A stretch of 64,000 nucleotides of DNA from contig JBFWVZ010000003.1 in the NCBI GenBank assembly GCA_050246475.1, forward strand, positions 186,001 through 250,000. Reading direction: 5' to 3'. This stretch comes from CADEEL01 sp050246475 (lineage in GTDB: Bacteria > Pseudomonadota > Alphaproteobacteria > Caulobacterales > Aquidulcibacteraceae). The position numbers and the translations under genes were made by a program. The notes under the pieces were generated by a model that did not search any database, was not told the DNA's origin, and saw nothing but the letters and a program-made list of their open reading frames with translations. Numbering within the stretch: position 1 is the stretch's first letter; every line of letters starts with the position of its first letter. Shown piece after piece: positions 16,357-25,860 of this stretch.

Positions 16357-17670
16357 ATGTACGACGCCGAGAAAACGGCGCGGAACACGCAGCCATTTGC
16401 GGTGTTTGAACGTCTCGAATCCCGCGTGCGCTCCTATTCGCGCAGCTTCCCCGCGCTCTTCGAGCGCGCCGAGGGAGCCTATCTCTACGACGCGGAGGGC
16501 AAGGCCTATCTCGACTTCCTGAGCGGCTGCTCGACACTCAATTACGGGCACAACCACCCCGCGCTCAAACAGGCGCTGCTCGACTACATCGCCAGCGACG
16601 GCCTCGCGCACAGCCTGGACATGCATTCCAAAGCGAAGGAGCGCTTCCTGGCCGCGTTCGAGGAAATCATCCTCAAGCCGCGCCGTATGTCGTACCGAAT
16701 TCAGTTTCCGGGGCCGACCGGCGCCAACGCGGTCGAAGCCGCGCTTAAGCTCGCGCGCAAGGTCACCGGCCGCACCAATGTCATCGCTTTCACAAACGGG
16801 TTTCACGGCGTCACGCTCGGCGCGCTCGCCGCAACCGGCAACGCGCACCACCGCAACGGCGCGGGCGCACCGCTCACCGGCGTGACGCGTGCGCCCTTCG
16901 ACAACTATTTTGGCGATGACGCCGACACCGCCGCACAATTGGACAAGCTCCTATGCGATGGATCGAGCGGAATTGATGCGCCTGCCGCCATCATCGTGGA
17001 GACGGTGCAGGGCGAGGGTGGGCTCAACGCCGCCTCCGGCGCATGGCTGCGCGCCGTTCAAAAAATCGCGCGCAAGCACGGCGCGCTCTTCATTGTCGAT
17101 GACATTCAGGCCGGCTGCGGCCGCACCGGCGCTTTCTTCAGCTTTGAGGGCATGGACGTTTCCCCCGACATCGTGACCATGGCGAAGTCTCTTTCCGGCA
17201 TGGGGCTGCCGATGGCCGTCGTGCTGTTGAAGCCGGAACTCGACCAATGGGCGCCGGGTGAACACAACGGCACGTTCCGCGGCAATTGCCACGCCTTCGT
17301 CACCGCGACCGCCGCGCTCGAAACGTTCTGGCGCGATCAGACCTTCATCGGCGCGGTGCGCGCGAAAGGGGAGGTGCTGCGCCGCCGCCTTGAGGATCTC
17401 GCCGCCAAGCATCCAAAACGCATCAAGACCGTGAAAGGCCGCGGCATGATGCGCGGTCTCGACGTCGGCTCGGCCGATGTTTCCTCACGCGTCGTCAAGG
17501 AAGCTTTCGCGCGAGGCCTGATTATCGAAACGAGCGGCCCGCACGACGAGATCGTCAAGGTCCTCGCTCCGCTCACTATCGCCAAGGACGACCTGGAGCG
17601 CGGCTTGCGCGTCATGGGCGAAGCGTTAGCCGCGGCCTTTTCCGCCGTCGAACTTCAATCCGCAGCTTAA
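16357..17670 (+). CDS. ectB: Diaminobutyrate--2-oxoglutarate transaminase
   Basis: A 437-residue class III PLP aminotransferase that converts aspartate semialdehyde and glutamate to 2,4-diaminobutyrate. Visible features are GPTGANAVEAALKLARKVTGR for PLP phosphate binding, DDIQAGCGRTG with the PLP-interacting Asp, and the Schiff-base lysine in TMAKSLSG (about residue 276). The start follows CGGAGGG. It lies 36 bases after ectA and 13 before ectC. Confidence 0.97.
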   Translation: MYDAEKTARNTQPFAVFERLESRVRSYSRSFPALFERAEGAYLYDAEGKAYLDFLSGCSTLNYGHNHPALKQALLDYIASDGLAHSLDMHSKAKERFLAAFEEIILKPRRMSYRIQFPGPTGANAVEAALKLARKVTGRTNVIAFTNGFHGVTLGALAATGNAHHRNGAGAPLTGVTRAPFDNYFGDDADTAAQLDKLLCDGSSGIDAPAAIIVETVQGEGGLNAASGAWLRAVQKIARKHGALFIVDDIQAGCGRTGAFFSFEGMDVSPDIVTMAKSLSGMGLPMAVVLLKPELDQWAPGEHNGTFRGNCHAFVTATAALETFWRDQTFIGAVRAKGEVLRRRLEDLAAKHPKRIKTVKGRGMMRGLDVGSADVSSRVVKEAFARGLIIETSGPHDEIVKVLAPLTIAKDDLERGLRVMGEALAAAFSAVELQSAA

Positions 17671-17683
17671 GGGACAATCCGCG

Positions 17684-18076
17684 ATGATCGTACGCAACCT
17701 CGCTGACGCGCATCAGACCCGGCGCCGCGTCGTCTCAAATGGTTGGGAAAGCACGCGCCTTCTTCTGAAGGACGACGCGATGGGCTTCTCCTTTCACATC
17801 ACGACGATCTACGCCGGCGCCGATCTGCCGATGCACTATCAGAACCACCTGGAATCCGTCTATTGCGTCGCGGGCGAAGGGACGCTTGAAGACGCCGCTA
17901 CCGGCGAAATTCACGAGATCAAGCCGGGCGTGCTCTACGCGCTCGACAAGAACGACCGCCATGTCCTGCGCGCACGCACGCAGATGACGATGGCGTGTGT
18001 GTTCAATCCGCCGCTCAACGGACGCGAGGTGCACGATGAGACCGGCGCCTATCCGCTGATCGCGGAGGCTGTCTGA
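17684..18076 (+). CDS. ectC: L-ectoine synthase
   Basis: A 130-residue cupin enzyme that cyclises N-gamma-acetyl-diaminobutyrate to ectoine. The family N-terminus MIVRNLADA, the WESTRLLLKDD segment, HYQNHLESVYCVAGEGTLED and GVLYALDKNDRHVLRA are all present. The length is that of characterised EctC proteins. Its stop overlaps the ectD start by one base. Confidence 0.97.
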   Translation: MIVRNLADAHQTRRRVVSNGWESTRLLLKDDAMGFSFHITTIYAGADLPMHYQNHLESVYCVAGEGTLEDAATGEIHEIKPGVLYALDKNDRHVLRARTQMTMACVFNPPLNGREVHDETGAYPLIAEAV

Positions 18077-19026
18077 TGAACACGGCAAGAAAGCAGATCG
18101 TCCGCGAAGATCTCTACCCCTCGCGCATCGAGCCTCATCCGGTCTGGATCGGCCGGCAAGATCCCGTCGTTCACAGCCAATGGCGCCCCAACGCGCCTAT
18201 CTCCGAAACCGACAGCCAATCCTTCGCGCGAGACGGCTACCTCGTGCTCGACGGCGCCTTTGCGCCGGAAGAAATCGCGGCGCTGGAGCAAGAGCTCGCG
18301 CGCCTGCGCGCCGCGCCCGATGCGCTCATGCGCGACACGCTCGTCATGGAGCCAGACGCTGACGATGCGCTGCGTTCAATTTTCTCCGTGCATACGCAAA
18401 GCGCGCTCTTCCGCGCACTGGCGCACGACGAGCGCCTCGTGGCGATCGCTCGTTATCTGCTCGGCGACGAGGTCTATATCCACCAATCCCGCCTCAATTA
18501 TAAGCCCGGCTTCACCGGCAAGGAATTCTACTGGCATTCCGATTTCGAGACATGGCACATTGAAGACGGCATGCCGCGCATGCGGGCGCTTTCCATGTCG
18601 CTCCTGCTCTCCGAGAACACGGCCAACAACGGGCCGTTGATGCTCATGCCCGGCTCGCACATGCACTATGTGGCCTGCGTCGGCGAGACGCCGGAGAACC
18701 ACTACAAGCAATCGCTGCGCAAGCAGGAATACGGCGTCCCCGATCACGAAAGCCTCGCCAAGCTCGCAAAGGACGGCATCGCCGCGCCGCTCGGCGCACC
18801 GGGCAGCCTTGTGATCTTCGATTGCAACACCATGCACGGCTCGAACGGCAACATCACGCCGCTTCCGCGCGCCAATGCGTTCATCGTGTTCAACGCGGTT
18901 TCGAACGCGATCGGCGCGCCGTTCGGCGCAGTCGCGCCGCGCCCCGAATTCATCGCCGCGCGCGAAGATCAGGCGCCGATTACGCCGCGGCGAGGTTCGC
19001 TCGCGGGTCTGGCCAAGGCCGCCTGA
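18076..19026 (+). CDS. ectD: Ectoine 5-hydroxylase
   Basis: A 316-residue Fe(II)/2-oxoglutarate dioxygenase making 5-hydroxyectoine. The diagnostic EctD motif FYWHSDFETWHIEDGMP is complete and provides the first His and Asp of the iron triad; the distal His is in NTMHGSNGN. It is translationally coupled to ectC (TGATG) and lies one base before the aspartate kinase. The cell can therefore make hydroxyectoine as well as ectoine, useful against heat and drying as well as salt. Confidence 0.97.
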   Translation: MNTARKQIVREDLYPSRIEPHPVWIGRQDPVVHSQWRPNAPISETDSQSFARDGYLVLDGAFAPEEIAALEQELARLRAAPDALMRDTLVMEPDADDALRSIFSVHTQSALFRALAHDERLVAIARYLLGDEVYIHQSRLNYKPGFTGKEFYWHSDFETWHIEDGMPRMRALSMSLLLSENTANNGPLMLMPGSHMHYVACVGETPENHYKQSLRKQEYGVPDHESLAKLAKDGIAAPLGAPGSLVIFDCNTMHGSNGNITPLPRANAFIVFNAVSNAIGAPFGAVAPRPEFIAAREDQAPITPRRGSLAGLAKAA

Positions 19027-19027
19027 C

Positions 19028-20464
19028 ATGAACGCGCACAGTGTCGAGAAGATCGGGGGAACCTCGATCGCCGCAACGGACGTGGTGCTCGCCAACGTCC
19101 TCATCGGACCGCGCAGCGAAGACGCGCTCTACGGACGCGTGTTCGTGGTCTCCGCCTTCGCTGGCATCACCAATCTGTTGCTGGAGCACAAGAAGAGCGG
19201 GGCGCCGGGCGTTTATACGCTCTTCGCCAACGCCGAGCGCGCTTCACGCGGCGCCTGGCGCGAGGGGCTGGAGAAGGCGCTCTCCGCGCTGCGGAACCTC
19301 AACGAAAAGACATTCTCCGATCCCGCGCTGCGGGGCGAGGCCGATGCGCTCGCCGCCGCGCGGATCGAGGAAGCGGGCGCGCGCCTAGGCGATCTCGAAC
19401 GCCTGTGCGGACACGGTCACTTCCGCCTCGATCAGCACTTGGGCGCCGCGCGCGAAATGCTTGCCTCCATCGGCGAAGCCCATAGCGCGCTCGTCTTGAC
19501 GCTGTTGTTGCGCGCACGCGGCGTCACCGCCCGTTTCGTGGATCTCACGGGATGGGACGACAGCCGCCTCTTGTCGCTCGACGAACGCATCGCCGAGGCT
19601 TTCGCGCCGATCGATCCGGCGCGTGAACTGCCGATCGTCACAGGCTATGCCAAATGCAGCGACGGGCTCATCGCCGCGTACGGACGCGGCTACACCGAAG
19701 TGGTGTTCGCGCGCGTCGCGGCCATCACAGGCGCCGCGGCGGCGATCATCCACAAGGAATTTCACCTCTCCAGCGCCGATCCGCTGCTCGTCGGCGCCGA
19801 AGCGGTGCGCAAGATCGGCAAGACGAACTACGATGTCGCCGATCAGCTCGCAAACATCGGCATGGAGGCCGTTCATCCCCGCGCCGCGCGCAGCCTGCGC
19901 CACGCCCGGATCCCGCTGCAAGTGCGCAACACATTCGATCCAAGCGATGCGGGCACAGTCATCAGCGCCGATTTCGTCTCCGCCGCGCCGCGTGTGGAGA
20001 TCGTGGCGGGGATCAAGAACGTGACCGCGCTCGAATTGCTCGAACACGACATGGTCGGCGTAAAGGGCTACGATTCCGCCATCCTCGATGCGTTGACGCG
20101 CCACAACGTGCGCATTGTCTCCAAGGCGTCCAACGCCAACACGATAACGCATCACGTCGCCGCTAGCCCCAAGCGCATCAAGCGCGTCGTCGCCGATCTG
20201 GAGACGCGCTTCGCGAATGCCATCGTGACAACACGCCCAGTCGCGCTCGTCTGCGTCATCGGCAGCGACCTCAACATCCCCGGCATCACCGCGCGCGCGG
20301 CGCAGTCGCTGGCCGATGCTGGCGTGCCGATCCTTGGCGTTCAGCAGATATCCAGACGCGTGGATATCCAGTTCGTCGTGGAGGAGGGCGATTACGACCG
20401 CGCTATCCGCGCACTGCACTATGCCCTCGTGGAGGCGCCCGCCGCGAAGCGGCTCGCGGCTTGA
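19028..20464 (+). CDS. ask: Ectoine-pathway aspartate kinase (Ask_Ect)
   Basis: A 478-residue aspartokinase with the N-terminal nucleotide-binding motif KIGGTSIA, a catalytic domain with ELPIVTGYAKCSDG and GRGYTEVVFARVA, and C-terminal ACT repeats (VGVKGYDSAILDAL..., VALVCVIGSDLN...). Its place directly after ectD marks it as the specialised isoenzyme that feeds aspartyl phosphate to ectoine synthesis and escapes normal lysine/threonine feedback. The start at 19028 is one base after the ectD stop. Confidence 0.95.
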   Translation: MNAHSVEKIGGTSIAATDVVLANVLIGPRSEDALYGRVFVVSAFAGITNLLLEHKKSGAPGVYTLFANAERASRGAWREGLEKALSALRNLNEKTFSDPALRGEADALAAARIEEAGARLGDLERLCGHGHFRLDQHLGAAREMLASIGEAHSALVLTLLLRARGVTARFVDLTGWDDSRLLSLDERIAEAFAPIDPARELPIVTGYAKCSDGLIAAYGRGYTEVVFARVAAITGAAAAIIHKEFHLSSADPLLVGAEAVRKIGKTNYDVADQLANIGMEAVHPRAARSLRHARIPLQVRNTFDPSDAGTVISADFVSAAPRVEIVAGIKNVTALELLEHDMVGVKGYDSAILDALTRHNVRIVSKASNANTITHHVAASPKRIKRVVADLETRFANAIVTTRPVALVCVIGSDLNIPGITARAAQSLADAGVPILGVQQISRRVDIQFVVEEGDYDRAIRALHYALVEAPAAKRLAA

Positions 20465-20467
20465 GCA

Positions 20468-21799
20468 ATGGCCGTCGCGCCAAGCCTTCGCGGCGTGAGC
20501 GCCCGCTTCGATCACGCGACGCGCGACTATCGCAGCCTCGCTGCGATCGTGCTCGGCCTCGCCATCGTGCAGGCCGCGCTGAGCGCCTTGAGCGCCTTCG
20601 CGCCGATCACGCTCATCGCACGCGGCGAGCCACCTTGGGCGATCGGTCTCGTCGCGTCGGCCTACGGCGCTGGCTTCCTGGCCGGCGCATTGCGCGCGCC
20701 TTACGCGATCCGCGCGATCGGACACATTCGCACGTTCGCTGCGGTCGCTGCTTTCGCCACAGTTGTCGTGCTCCTGCTCTTCGCGCACCCGAACATCGCG
20801 GCGTGGGCGATGTTGGAGGCCGCGCTCGGCCTCTGCGTGGCGACGCTCCTGACGGCAGGCGAGAGCTGGATCGCGGAACTCGCGCCGCGTGAACGGCGCG
20901 GCTCGCTGCTCGCCTACTATCTGATCGTATCGAAGATCGGCCAGATCGCTGGGCCGATTGCGCTTGCCGGCCTCGCGCCGAACGCACCGGGCGGCTTCAT
21001 GGCCATCGCCGCGCTCTTCGCGGCGAGCCTTATTCCCGTGAGCGCGACGCGCAACGCCCAACCCGCGCCGCTTTCCGCGCCGCCCTCGGGGGTGCGCGAG
21101 CTGTGGGCGACAGCGCCCGCCGCAGTCATCGCCGCGTTCGTCGCCGGCGCCGTCAATGGCGCGGTGTTGCAGCTCTACGCGATCTTCGCCGGCGAAGTGA
21201 GCGGCATGCGCGCGACAACGGCGGCCGCGGCGTTCAATGGCGCCTTGGCGCTGGGTTCTCTCATCGCGCAATACCCGGCTGGCTGGCTTTCCGACCGCAC
21301 GGACAGGCGCAACGTGATCCTGGGCCTCGCGGCGTTCGGATGCGCCGTTTCGCTGGCTCTATCCGTGTCGCACGCTCTACCGTGGAGCGCGACGCTTGTG
21401 CTCGCCGGCCTTTGGGGCGCGGGCTCGATGTCTTTCTACGGCGTCGCCGTAGCGCATGCGGCCGATCGCGCCGCGCCTGGACAAACCACCGGCATGATGG
21501 CCGGCATCCTGGTGACGTGGGCGGTCGGCGCGCTCGTCGGCCCGCTCATCGCGGGCGCAATGATGACGGCGGGATACGGCGCCCGCGCGCTCTTCCTCTA
21601 CGCAGCGCTTGGCTTGGCGTGCCTCGCCGCGGCCGTCGCGGTGCGCCGTGCGCGCGCGGCCGCGCCGGCGCCCGAGGAAAAGTCGCCCTTCACCGTGTCG
21701 CCAGCCACCAGCACGGCCGCGGCCGCTATCGATCCGCGAACAGACGATCTCGCCGAACAACCTGATCTCTTCACCGCCCAGCCGGAAGAACGCTCATGA
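20468..21799 (+). CDS. MFS transporter (YcaD-like) at the end of the ectoine operon
   Basis: A 443-residue protein with about 12 hydrophobic segments and MFS loop motifs (ESWIAELAPRERRGSLLAYY; AGWLSDRTDRRNVILG). The C-terminal ~55 residues are hydrophilic. It starts three bases after ask and overlaps the next gene, so it belongs to the same transcript. The family's substrates are poorly known. By position it may export or import a compatible solute or precursor; this is inference only. Confidence 0.85.
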   Translation: MAVAPSLRGVSARFDHATRDYRSLAAIVLGLAIVQAALSALSAFAPITLIARGEPPWAIGLVASAYGAGFLAGALRAPYAIRAIGHIRTFAAVAAFATVVVLLLFAHPNIAAWAMLEAALGLCVATLLTAGESWIAELAPRERRGSLLAYYLIVSKIGQIAGPIALAGLAPNAPGGFMAIAALFAASLIPVSATRNAQPAPLSAPPSGVRELWATAPAAVIAAFVAGAVNGAVLQLYAIFAGEVSGMRATTAAAAFNGALALGSLIAQYPAGWLSDRTDRRNVILGLAAFGCAVSLALSVSHALPWSATLVLAGLWGAGSMSFYGVAVAHAADRAAPGQTTGMMAGILVTWAVGALVGPLIAGAMMTAGYGARALFLYAALGLACLAAAVAVRRARAAAPAPEEKSPFTVSPATSTAAAAIDPRTDDLAEQPDLFTAQPEERS

Positions 21800-23244
21800 T
21801 CACGATGCTTGTCTTTCTCGTTTGCCTCGCGGCCTTCACCGGCATCGGGCTCGCATCGGTACGCAAAGCCACTGGCACGCAGGGCGATTATTATCTTGCC
21901 AGCAAGAGCGTCAGCCCCGCGCTCGCCGGTCTTTCCGCCGTCGCCACGAACAATTCCGGCTACATGTTCATCGGCGTCATCGGCTTCACCTACGCGACGG
22001 GCCTCGCCGCCATCTGGCTGATGATCGGCTGGATCGTCGGCGACATTATCGCATCACTGTTCGTGCACCGGCGGCTGCGCGAGGCGACCGGCGCCACAAA
22101 GGAATCCTCTTTCGCCGCTGTGATCGCGCTTTGGTCCGGAGAGAAGTACGCAGTCTGGCGCCGCATCGCGGCCGTGCTGTCCGTCGTCTTCCTCGGCGCC
22201 TATGCGGCGGCGCAGATCGCAGCCGGCGGCAAGGCGCTGCAAGGTGTGCTGGGCTGGACGCCGCAAACCGGCGCGCTTATCTCGGCGGCGCTCATCCTTG
22301 CCTATAGCGCGTTCGGCGGCATTCGCGCCTCGATCTGGACCGATGCCGCGCAATCCATCGTCATGGTCGTAGCGATGGCGCTTCTCCTCGGCGTCGCGAT
22401 CGGCGGGCGAGGGGGCTACGACGCCGCCGTCGCCGAGATGGCGCAGATTCCCCACTTCCTCGATCTCTTCCCGCGCGATCTTCTGTTTCCCGGCGCGCTT
22501 GGCATGGGCCTCTTCGTGCTCGGATGGATGGCTGCTGGGTTGAGCGTGATCGGCCAACCGCACATCATGGTGCGCTTCATGGCGCTGCGCGAAGCAGACG
22601 ACGTCGGGCGCGCGCGGCTCTGGTACTATTCCTACTTCACGCTGTTCTATGGCCTCGCCACCGGCGTCGGGCTCATGGCGCGCCTCTATCTCCCCGATCT
22701 CGGCGCGCTCGATCCCGAGCTGGCGCTTCCCACGATGGCGGTGGAGCTTTTGCCCGAAGCGCTTGTCGGCGTCATCCTCGCCGGCATCTTCGCCGCGACG
22801 ATGTCCACAGCGGATTCGCTCGTGCTCAGCTGTTCGGCCGCCATCACGCACGATCTGACGCCCACGCGGATGACACGCCCGTGGATGATGAAAGCCGCCA
22901 CCGGCGCGGTGACGCTGCTCGCGCTCGCGTTCGCGCTATCGGAATCCCGCAGCGTGTTCAGCCTGGTAATCCTCGCATGGTCCACGCTGGCCTGCGCGTT
23001 CGCCCCAATTCTCATTCTTTTCGCACTCGGCCGCCGCCTCGCGGAATGGCAAGCCGTCGTGCTTATGCTCCTGGGCGTCGCCATCGCTTTCGCGTGGCGC
23101 GCGCTGGGATGGGAGGGCCAAGTCTATGAGGGCTTGCCGGGCATCGCCGCGCCGCTCTTCATCGGGTTCCTGATCAGCCGCCGCGCAAGAGCGGCCGAAA
23201 CGCAAGCGGTCTCGGAGCCGCCGCTCGGAACCCCCGCGGACTGA
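21796..23244 (+). CDS. Sodium:solute symporter (SSF family, PutP-like)
   Basis: A 482-residue protein with about 13 transmembrane segments and SSF signatures: DYYLASKSVSPALAGLSAVATNNSGYMF near the N-terminus, FGGIRASIWTDAAQ and GIFAATMSTADSLVLSCSAAITHD. The family imports proline, pantothenate and related solutes with sodium. It overlaps the MFS gene by four bases (ATGA), so it is the last gene of the ectoine transcript. A role in taking up proline, ectoine or another osmolyte fits. It converges with the P450 gene with two bases between stops. Confidence 0.9.
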   Translation: MITMLVFLVCLAAFTGIGLASVRKATGTQGDYYLASKSVSPALAGLSAVATNNSGYMFIGVIGFTYATGLAAIWLMIGWIVGDIIASLFVHRRLREATGATKESSFAAVIALWSGEKYAVWRRIAAVLSVVFLGAYAAAQIAAGGKALQGVLGWTPQTGALISAALILAYSAFGGIRASIWTDAAQSIVMVVAMALLLGVAIGGRGGYDAAVAEMAQIPHFLDLFPRDLLFPGALGMGLFVLGWMAAGLSVIGQPHIMVRFMALREADDVGRARLWYYSYFTLFYGLATGVGLMARLYLPDLGALDPELALPTMAVELLPEALVGVILAGIFAATMSTADSLVLSCSAAITHDLTPTRMTRPWMMKAATGAVTLLALAFALSESRSVFSLVILAWSTLACAFAPILILFALGRRLAEWQAVVLMLLGVAIAFAWRALGWEGQVYEGLPGIAAPLFIGFLISRRARAAETQAVSEPPLGTPAD

Positions 23245-23246
23245 GA

Positions 23247-24500
23247 CTAAGAAAGTACGTCGAGCCGCGTCAGGCCGCGGATGCCGGCGATGGCGCGCCA
23301 TTCGGGCGCCGCCTCGGGTCTCGCGAGGCGCAAGCTTGGGAACCGATCGAGCAAACGGCCGATCGCGATTTGGCCCTCCACGCGCGCAAGCGGCGCGCCG
23401 ACACACATATGCGAACCGGCGCCGAAGGCGAGGTGAGGATTTGGGCGCCGCCGCACATCGAACTTGTGCGGATCCGGGAAGACGTCTGGGTCGCGGTTGG
23501 CTGCGAGCAGGCTCACTGAAAGCGCATCGCCCGCACGATATGGGCAGCCGCCGATAGCGCCATCCTCGCTGGGGAATCGCGCTGTCGTCGTGACCGGCGG
23601 TTCGTAGCGAAGCGCTTCGTCAATTGCTGGCGCGATGAGCGCCGGTTCTTTGCGGATCGCTTCGCGTGACTCCGGATGCGTCAGCAGCAGCATAACGCCG
23701 TTGCCGATGAGGTCCGCCGTTGTCAGATGCCCCGCAACCAGCAGCGCGAAGAGGTTATGCAGAATTTCGCCGTCGCTGATCTCCGCGCCCTCAGCCTGCG
23801 CACGCAAAAGATCGCTGACGAGATCGTCCCTGGGTTCGGCGCGGCGCGCCTCCATGAGCGCGCGGAATGTCGAGAGGATGCCGCGCCGCCCGGCGATGGC
23901 GCGCTCGGCGGCTTGCTCGCCGGCGGTGGGATCAAACGCGGTTTGGCCGGCTTCGGTCCAAAGACGCAGCTGTTCGAGTTGGTCCGTCGGGCAGCCGAGC
24001 ACCGGGCCCAGCACATTGATCGGGATGTGACAGGCATATTCGGAGACGACATCAAAGCTCTCGCGGCCTTCAAGTTTCGCGAGCGCATCTTCGACGACAC
24101 GCTCGATCAGCGGGCGCGATTGTGAGGCGCGGGCGAGGAAAAGTTTCGCCACGATGCCGCGCACGCGGGCGTGGTCCGGGTCTTCCAGAATGAGCATTGA
24201 ATCGTGGCGGCCGAATTCCTCTTCGACCGCATGATTGAGGCGCTTCACCCCCGCGATGACAAAATTGTCCGGCGAGGCATGCTCGAAGTTTCGCGAAATG
24301 GATTGATCGTTGAGCATGTCGCGCGCGGGGCCGTACGCTGTGATGCACACGGCGGGGAAAAGGTCGTCATGCTCGACAGGTGCGCGCGAACGCTGTTCGT
24401 CGAGGATGGCGTGCGGATCGCTGCGCATGAGCGGATTGAGTTCCGACAGTTGGAACAACAACATCCGCGGCTGTGCGCCCGATTGGCCGTCTGCACTCAT
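23247..24500 (-). CDS. Cytochrome P450
   Basis: A 417-residue soluble bacterial P450. The heme-binding loop is FGAGSHMCVG (Cys about 367), the K-helix ExxR is EALR, and the I-helix oxygen-activation motif is AGHLTTAD, where the usual Glu (AGHETT) is Leu. The start follows AGGAGAG; a longer reading would begin 17 codons earlier without support. It probably takes electrons from a separate ferredoxin system, since none is adjacent. The substrate is unknown. It is separated from the metC-like gene by 184 bases in which I see no feature. Confidence 0.93.
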   Translation of the reverse strand: MSADGQSGAQPRMLLFQLSELNPLMRSDPHAILDEQRSRAPVEHDDLFPAVCITAYGPARDMLNDQSISRNFEHASPDNFVIAGVKRLNHAVEEEFGRHDSMLILEDPDHARVRGIVAKLFLARASQSRPLIERVVEDALAKLEGRESFDVVSEYACHIPINVLGPVLGCPTDQLEQLRLWTEAGQTAFDPTAGEQAAERAIAGRRGILSTFRALMEARRAEPRDDLVSDLLRAQAEGAEISDGEILHNLFALLVAGHLTTADLIGNGVMLLLTHPESREAIRKEPALIAPAIDEALRYEPPVTTTARFPSEDGAIGGCPYRAGDALSVSLLAANRDPDVFPDPHKFDVRRRPNPHLAFGAGSHMCVGAPLARVEGQIAIGRLLDRFPSLRLARPEAAPEWRAIAGIRGLTRLDVLS

Positions 24501-24684
24501 CCGTCTCTCCTGGGCGGGCGCTTCGCGCGCCTCGCCCGGCGGTTTTTCCACGCCCTACAGACCAAACGCGCCGCCCGGTCAACGGGTCAAATCTACACTG
24601 AGGAAGGCGGTGATTTGGGCTGGGATGACAGCATTGCAGGCGATCATGGCGCCCTCATGGGCGAAGCGCACCGATTTTCGGCAA

Positions 24685-25860
24685 TCATCCGGCGAGGCGC
24701 GCGAAGCCCTTGTCGAGGTCTGCGATGAGGTCGTCGGCGTGCTCCAGGCCGATGGAGAACCGCAGCAACGGGCCTTGTTGCGGCCAGGGCACAGCGGTGC
24801 GCTCGATCTGTGGATCGCAGGGCACAATGAGGCTCTCGTAGCCGCCCCAAGAAAAGCCCATCGAGAAAATCTCCATCCCCTCGAGCATCGCAGCCAACCT
24901 CGTGTCGGCCACGGGATGGAGAACGAGCCCAAAAAGTCCGCTGGCGCCGCTGAAGTCGCGCTTCCAGAGCGCACGATCGGGGTGGCTCGGCAGTGCGGGG
25001 TGGAGCATCTGCGCGACTTCGCCGCGCTCGGCGAGCCACCCCGCGATGCGCAGCGCCGAGGCGCTCTGCTGCTTGAGCCGCGCGGCCATCGTGCGCATGC
25101 CGCGGAGCGCCGAATACGCGTCGTCCGGGCTGCAGCCGACGCCGAGTTCTTTGGCCGCCGCGCGAACGCGCGCGCCCATCGCCTTCGTCCGTGACAGCAC
25201 CGCGCCGGCCAGCAAATCCGCATGGCCGCCCTGATATTTGGTGAGGGCTTGGATCGAAAGATCGACGCCGTGGGTGAACGGTTTGAAATAAAGGCCCGCC
25301 GACCACGTGTTGTCGATGATGGTGGGCACGTCGCGCGCTTTGGCGGCGGCTGCGATCGCGGGCACGTCCTGAATCTCGAAAGTCAGGGAGCCAGGCGATT
25401 CCATGAAGACGGCAAAAGTCTTCTCGGTGATGAGGTCGGCAATGCCTGAGCCGATGCGCGGATCGTAATAGCGCGTCGTGACGCCCAGGCGCTTCAGCAT
25501 GCGATCGCAAAAGCGCCGCGTCGGTCGGTAGCAGGAATCCACCAGCAGCATCTCGCCGCCCTCGCGCGCGAGCGTGAGAATGGCGAGCGTGCAGGCCATC
25601 AGGCCCGAGGGCGCGAGCGTCGCGGACTCGCCGCCTTCGACGGCGAGGAGCGCGGCTTGCAACGCTTCGTGCACCTGCATGCCTTCGAGGCCATAGGTGC
25701 GCGTGTGATCGTCGTAGAGGACAGCGACCTCATCGAGAATGATGGTCGAGGCGCGGTGGATGGGCGGATTGACCGCGCCGTCGCCGCGCGCGTGATCGCG
25801 GCCTGCAAGTGCGAGCTTCGTCTCGTCACGGAGCCCAGTGAGGTCTCTTTTCTTCGACAT
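24685..25860 (-). CDS. metC: Cystathionine beta-lyase / Cys-Met metabolism PLP enzyme
   Basis: A 391-residue fold-type I PLP enzyme. The Schiff-base lysine is in IQALTKYQGGHAD, preceded by the PLP-binding IIDNTWSAGLYFKPF. The MetC-like pattern MEIFSMGFSWGGYESL near the C-terminus separates it from MetB and MetZ. It cleaves cystathionine to homocysteine, pyruvate and ammonia. Its start overlaps the sseA stop by one base, so the two sulfur-metabolism genes are translationally coupled. Confidence 0.9.
   Translation of the reverse strand: MSKKRDLTGLRDETKLALAGRDHARGDGAVNPPIHRASTIILDEVAVLYDDHTRTYGLEGMQVHEALQAALLAVEGGESATLAPSGLMACTLAILTLAREGGEMLLVDSCYRPTRRFCDRMLKRLGVTTRYYDPRIGSGIADLITEKTFAVFMESPGSLTFEIQDVPAIAAAAKARDVPTIIDNTWSAGLYFKPFTHGVDLSIQALTKYQGGHADLLAGAVLSRTKAMGARVRAAAKELGVGCSPDDAYSALRGMRTMAARLKQQSASALRIAGWLAERGEVAQMLHPALPSHPDRALWKRDFSGASGLFGLVLHPVADTRLAAMLEGMEIFSMGFSWGGYESLIVPCDPQIERTAVPWPQQGPLLRFSIGLEHADDLIADLDKGFARLAG

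Noticed and set aside
19385..21271. 628-codon antisense frame over ask and the MFS gene
   Set aside because: Arg/Asp/Ala-rich shadow with no motif and no ribosome-binding site; both sense genes are convincing.
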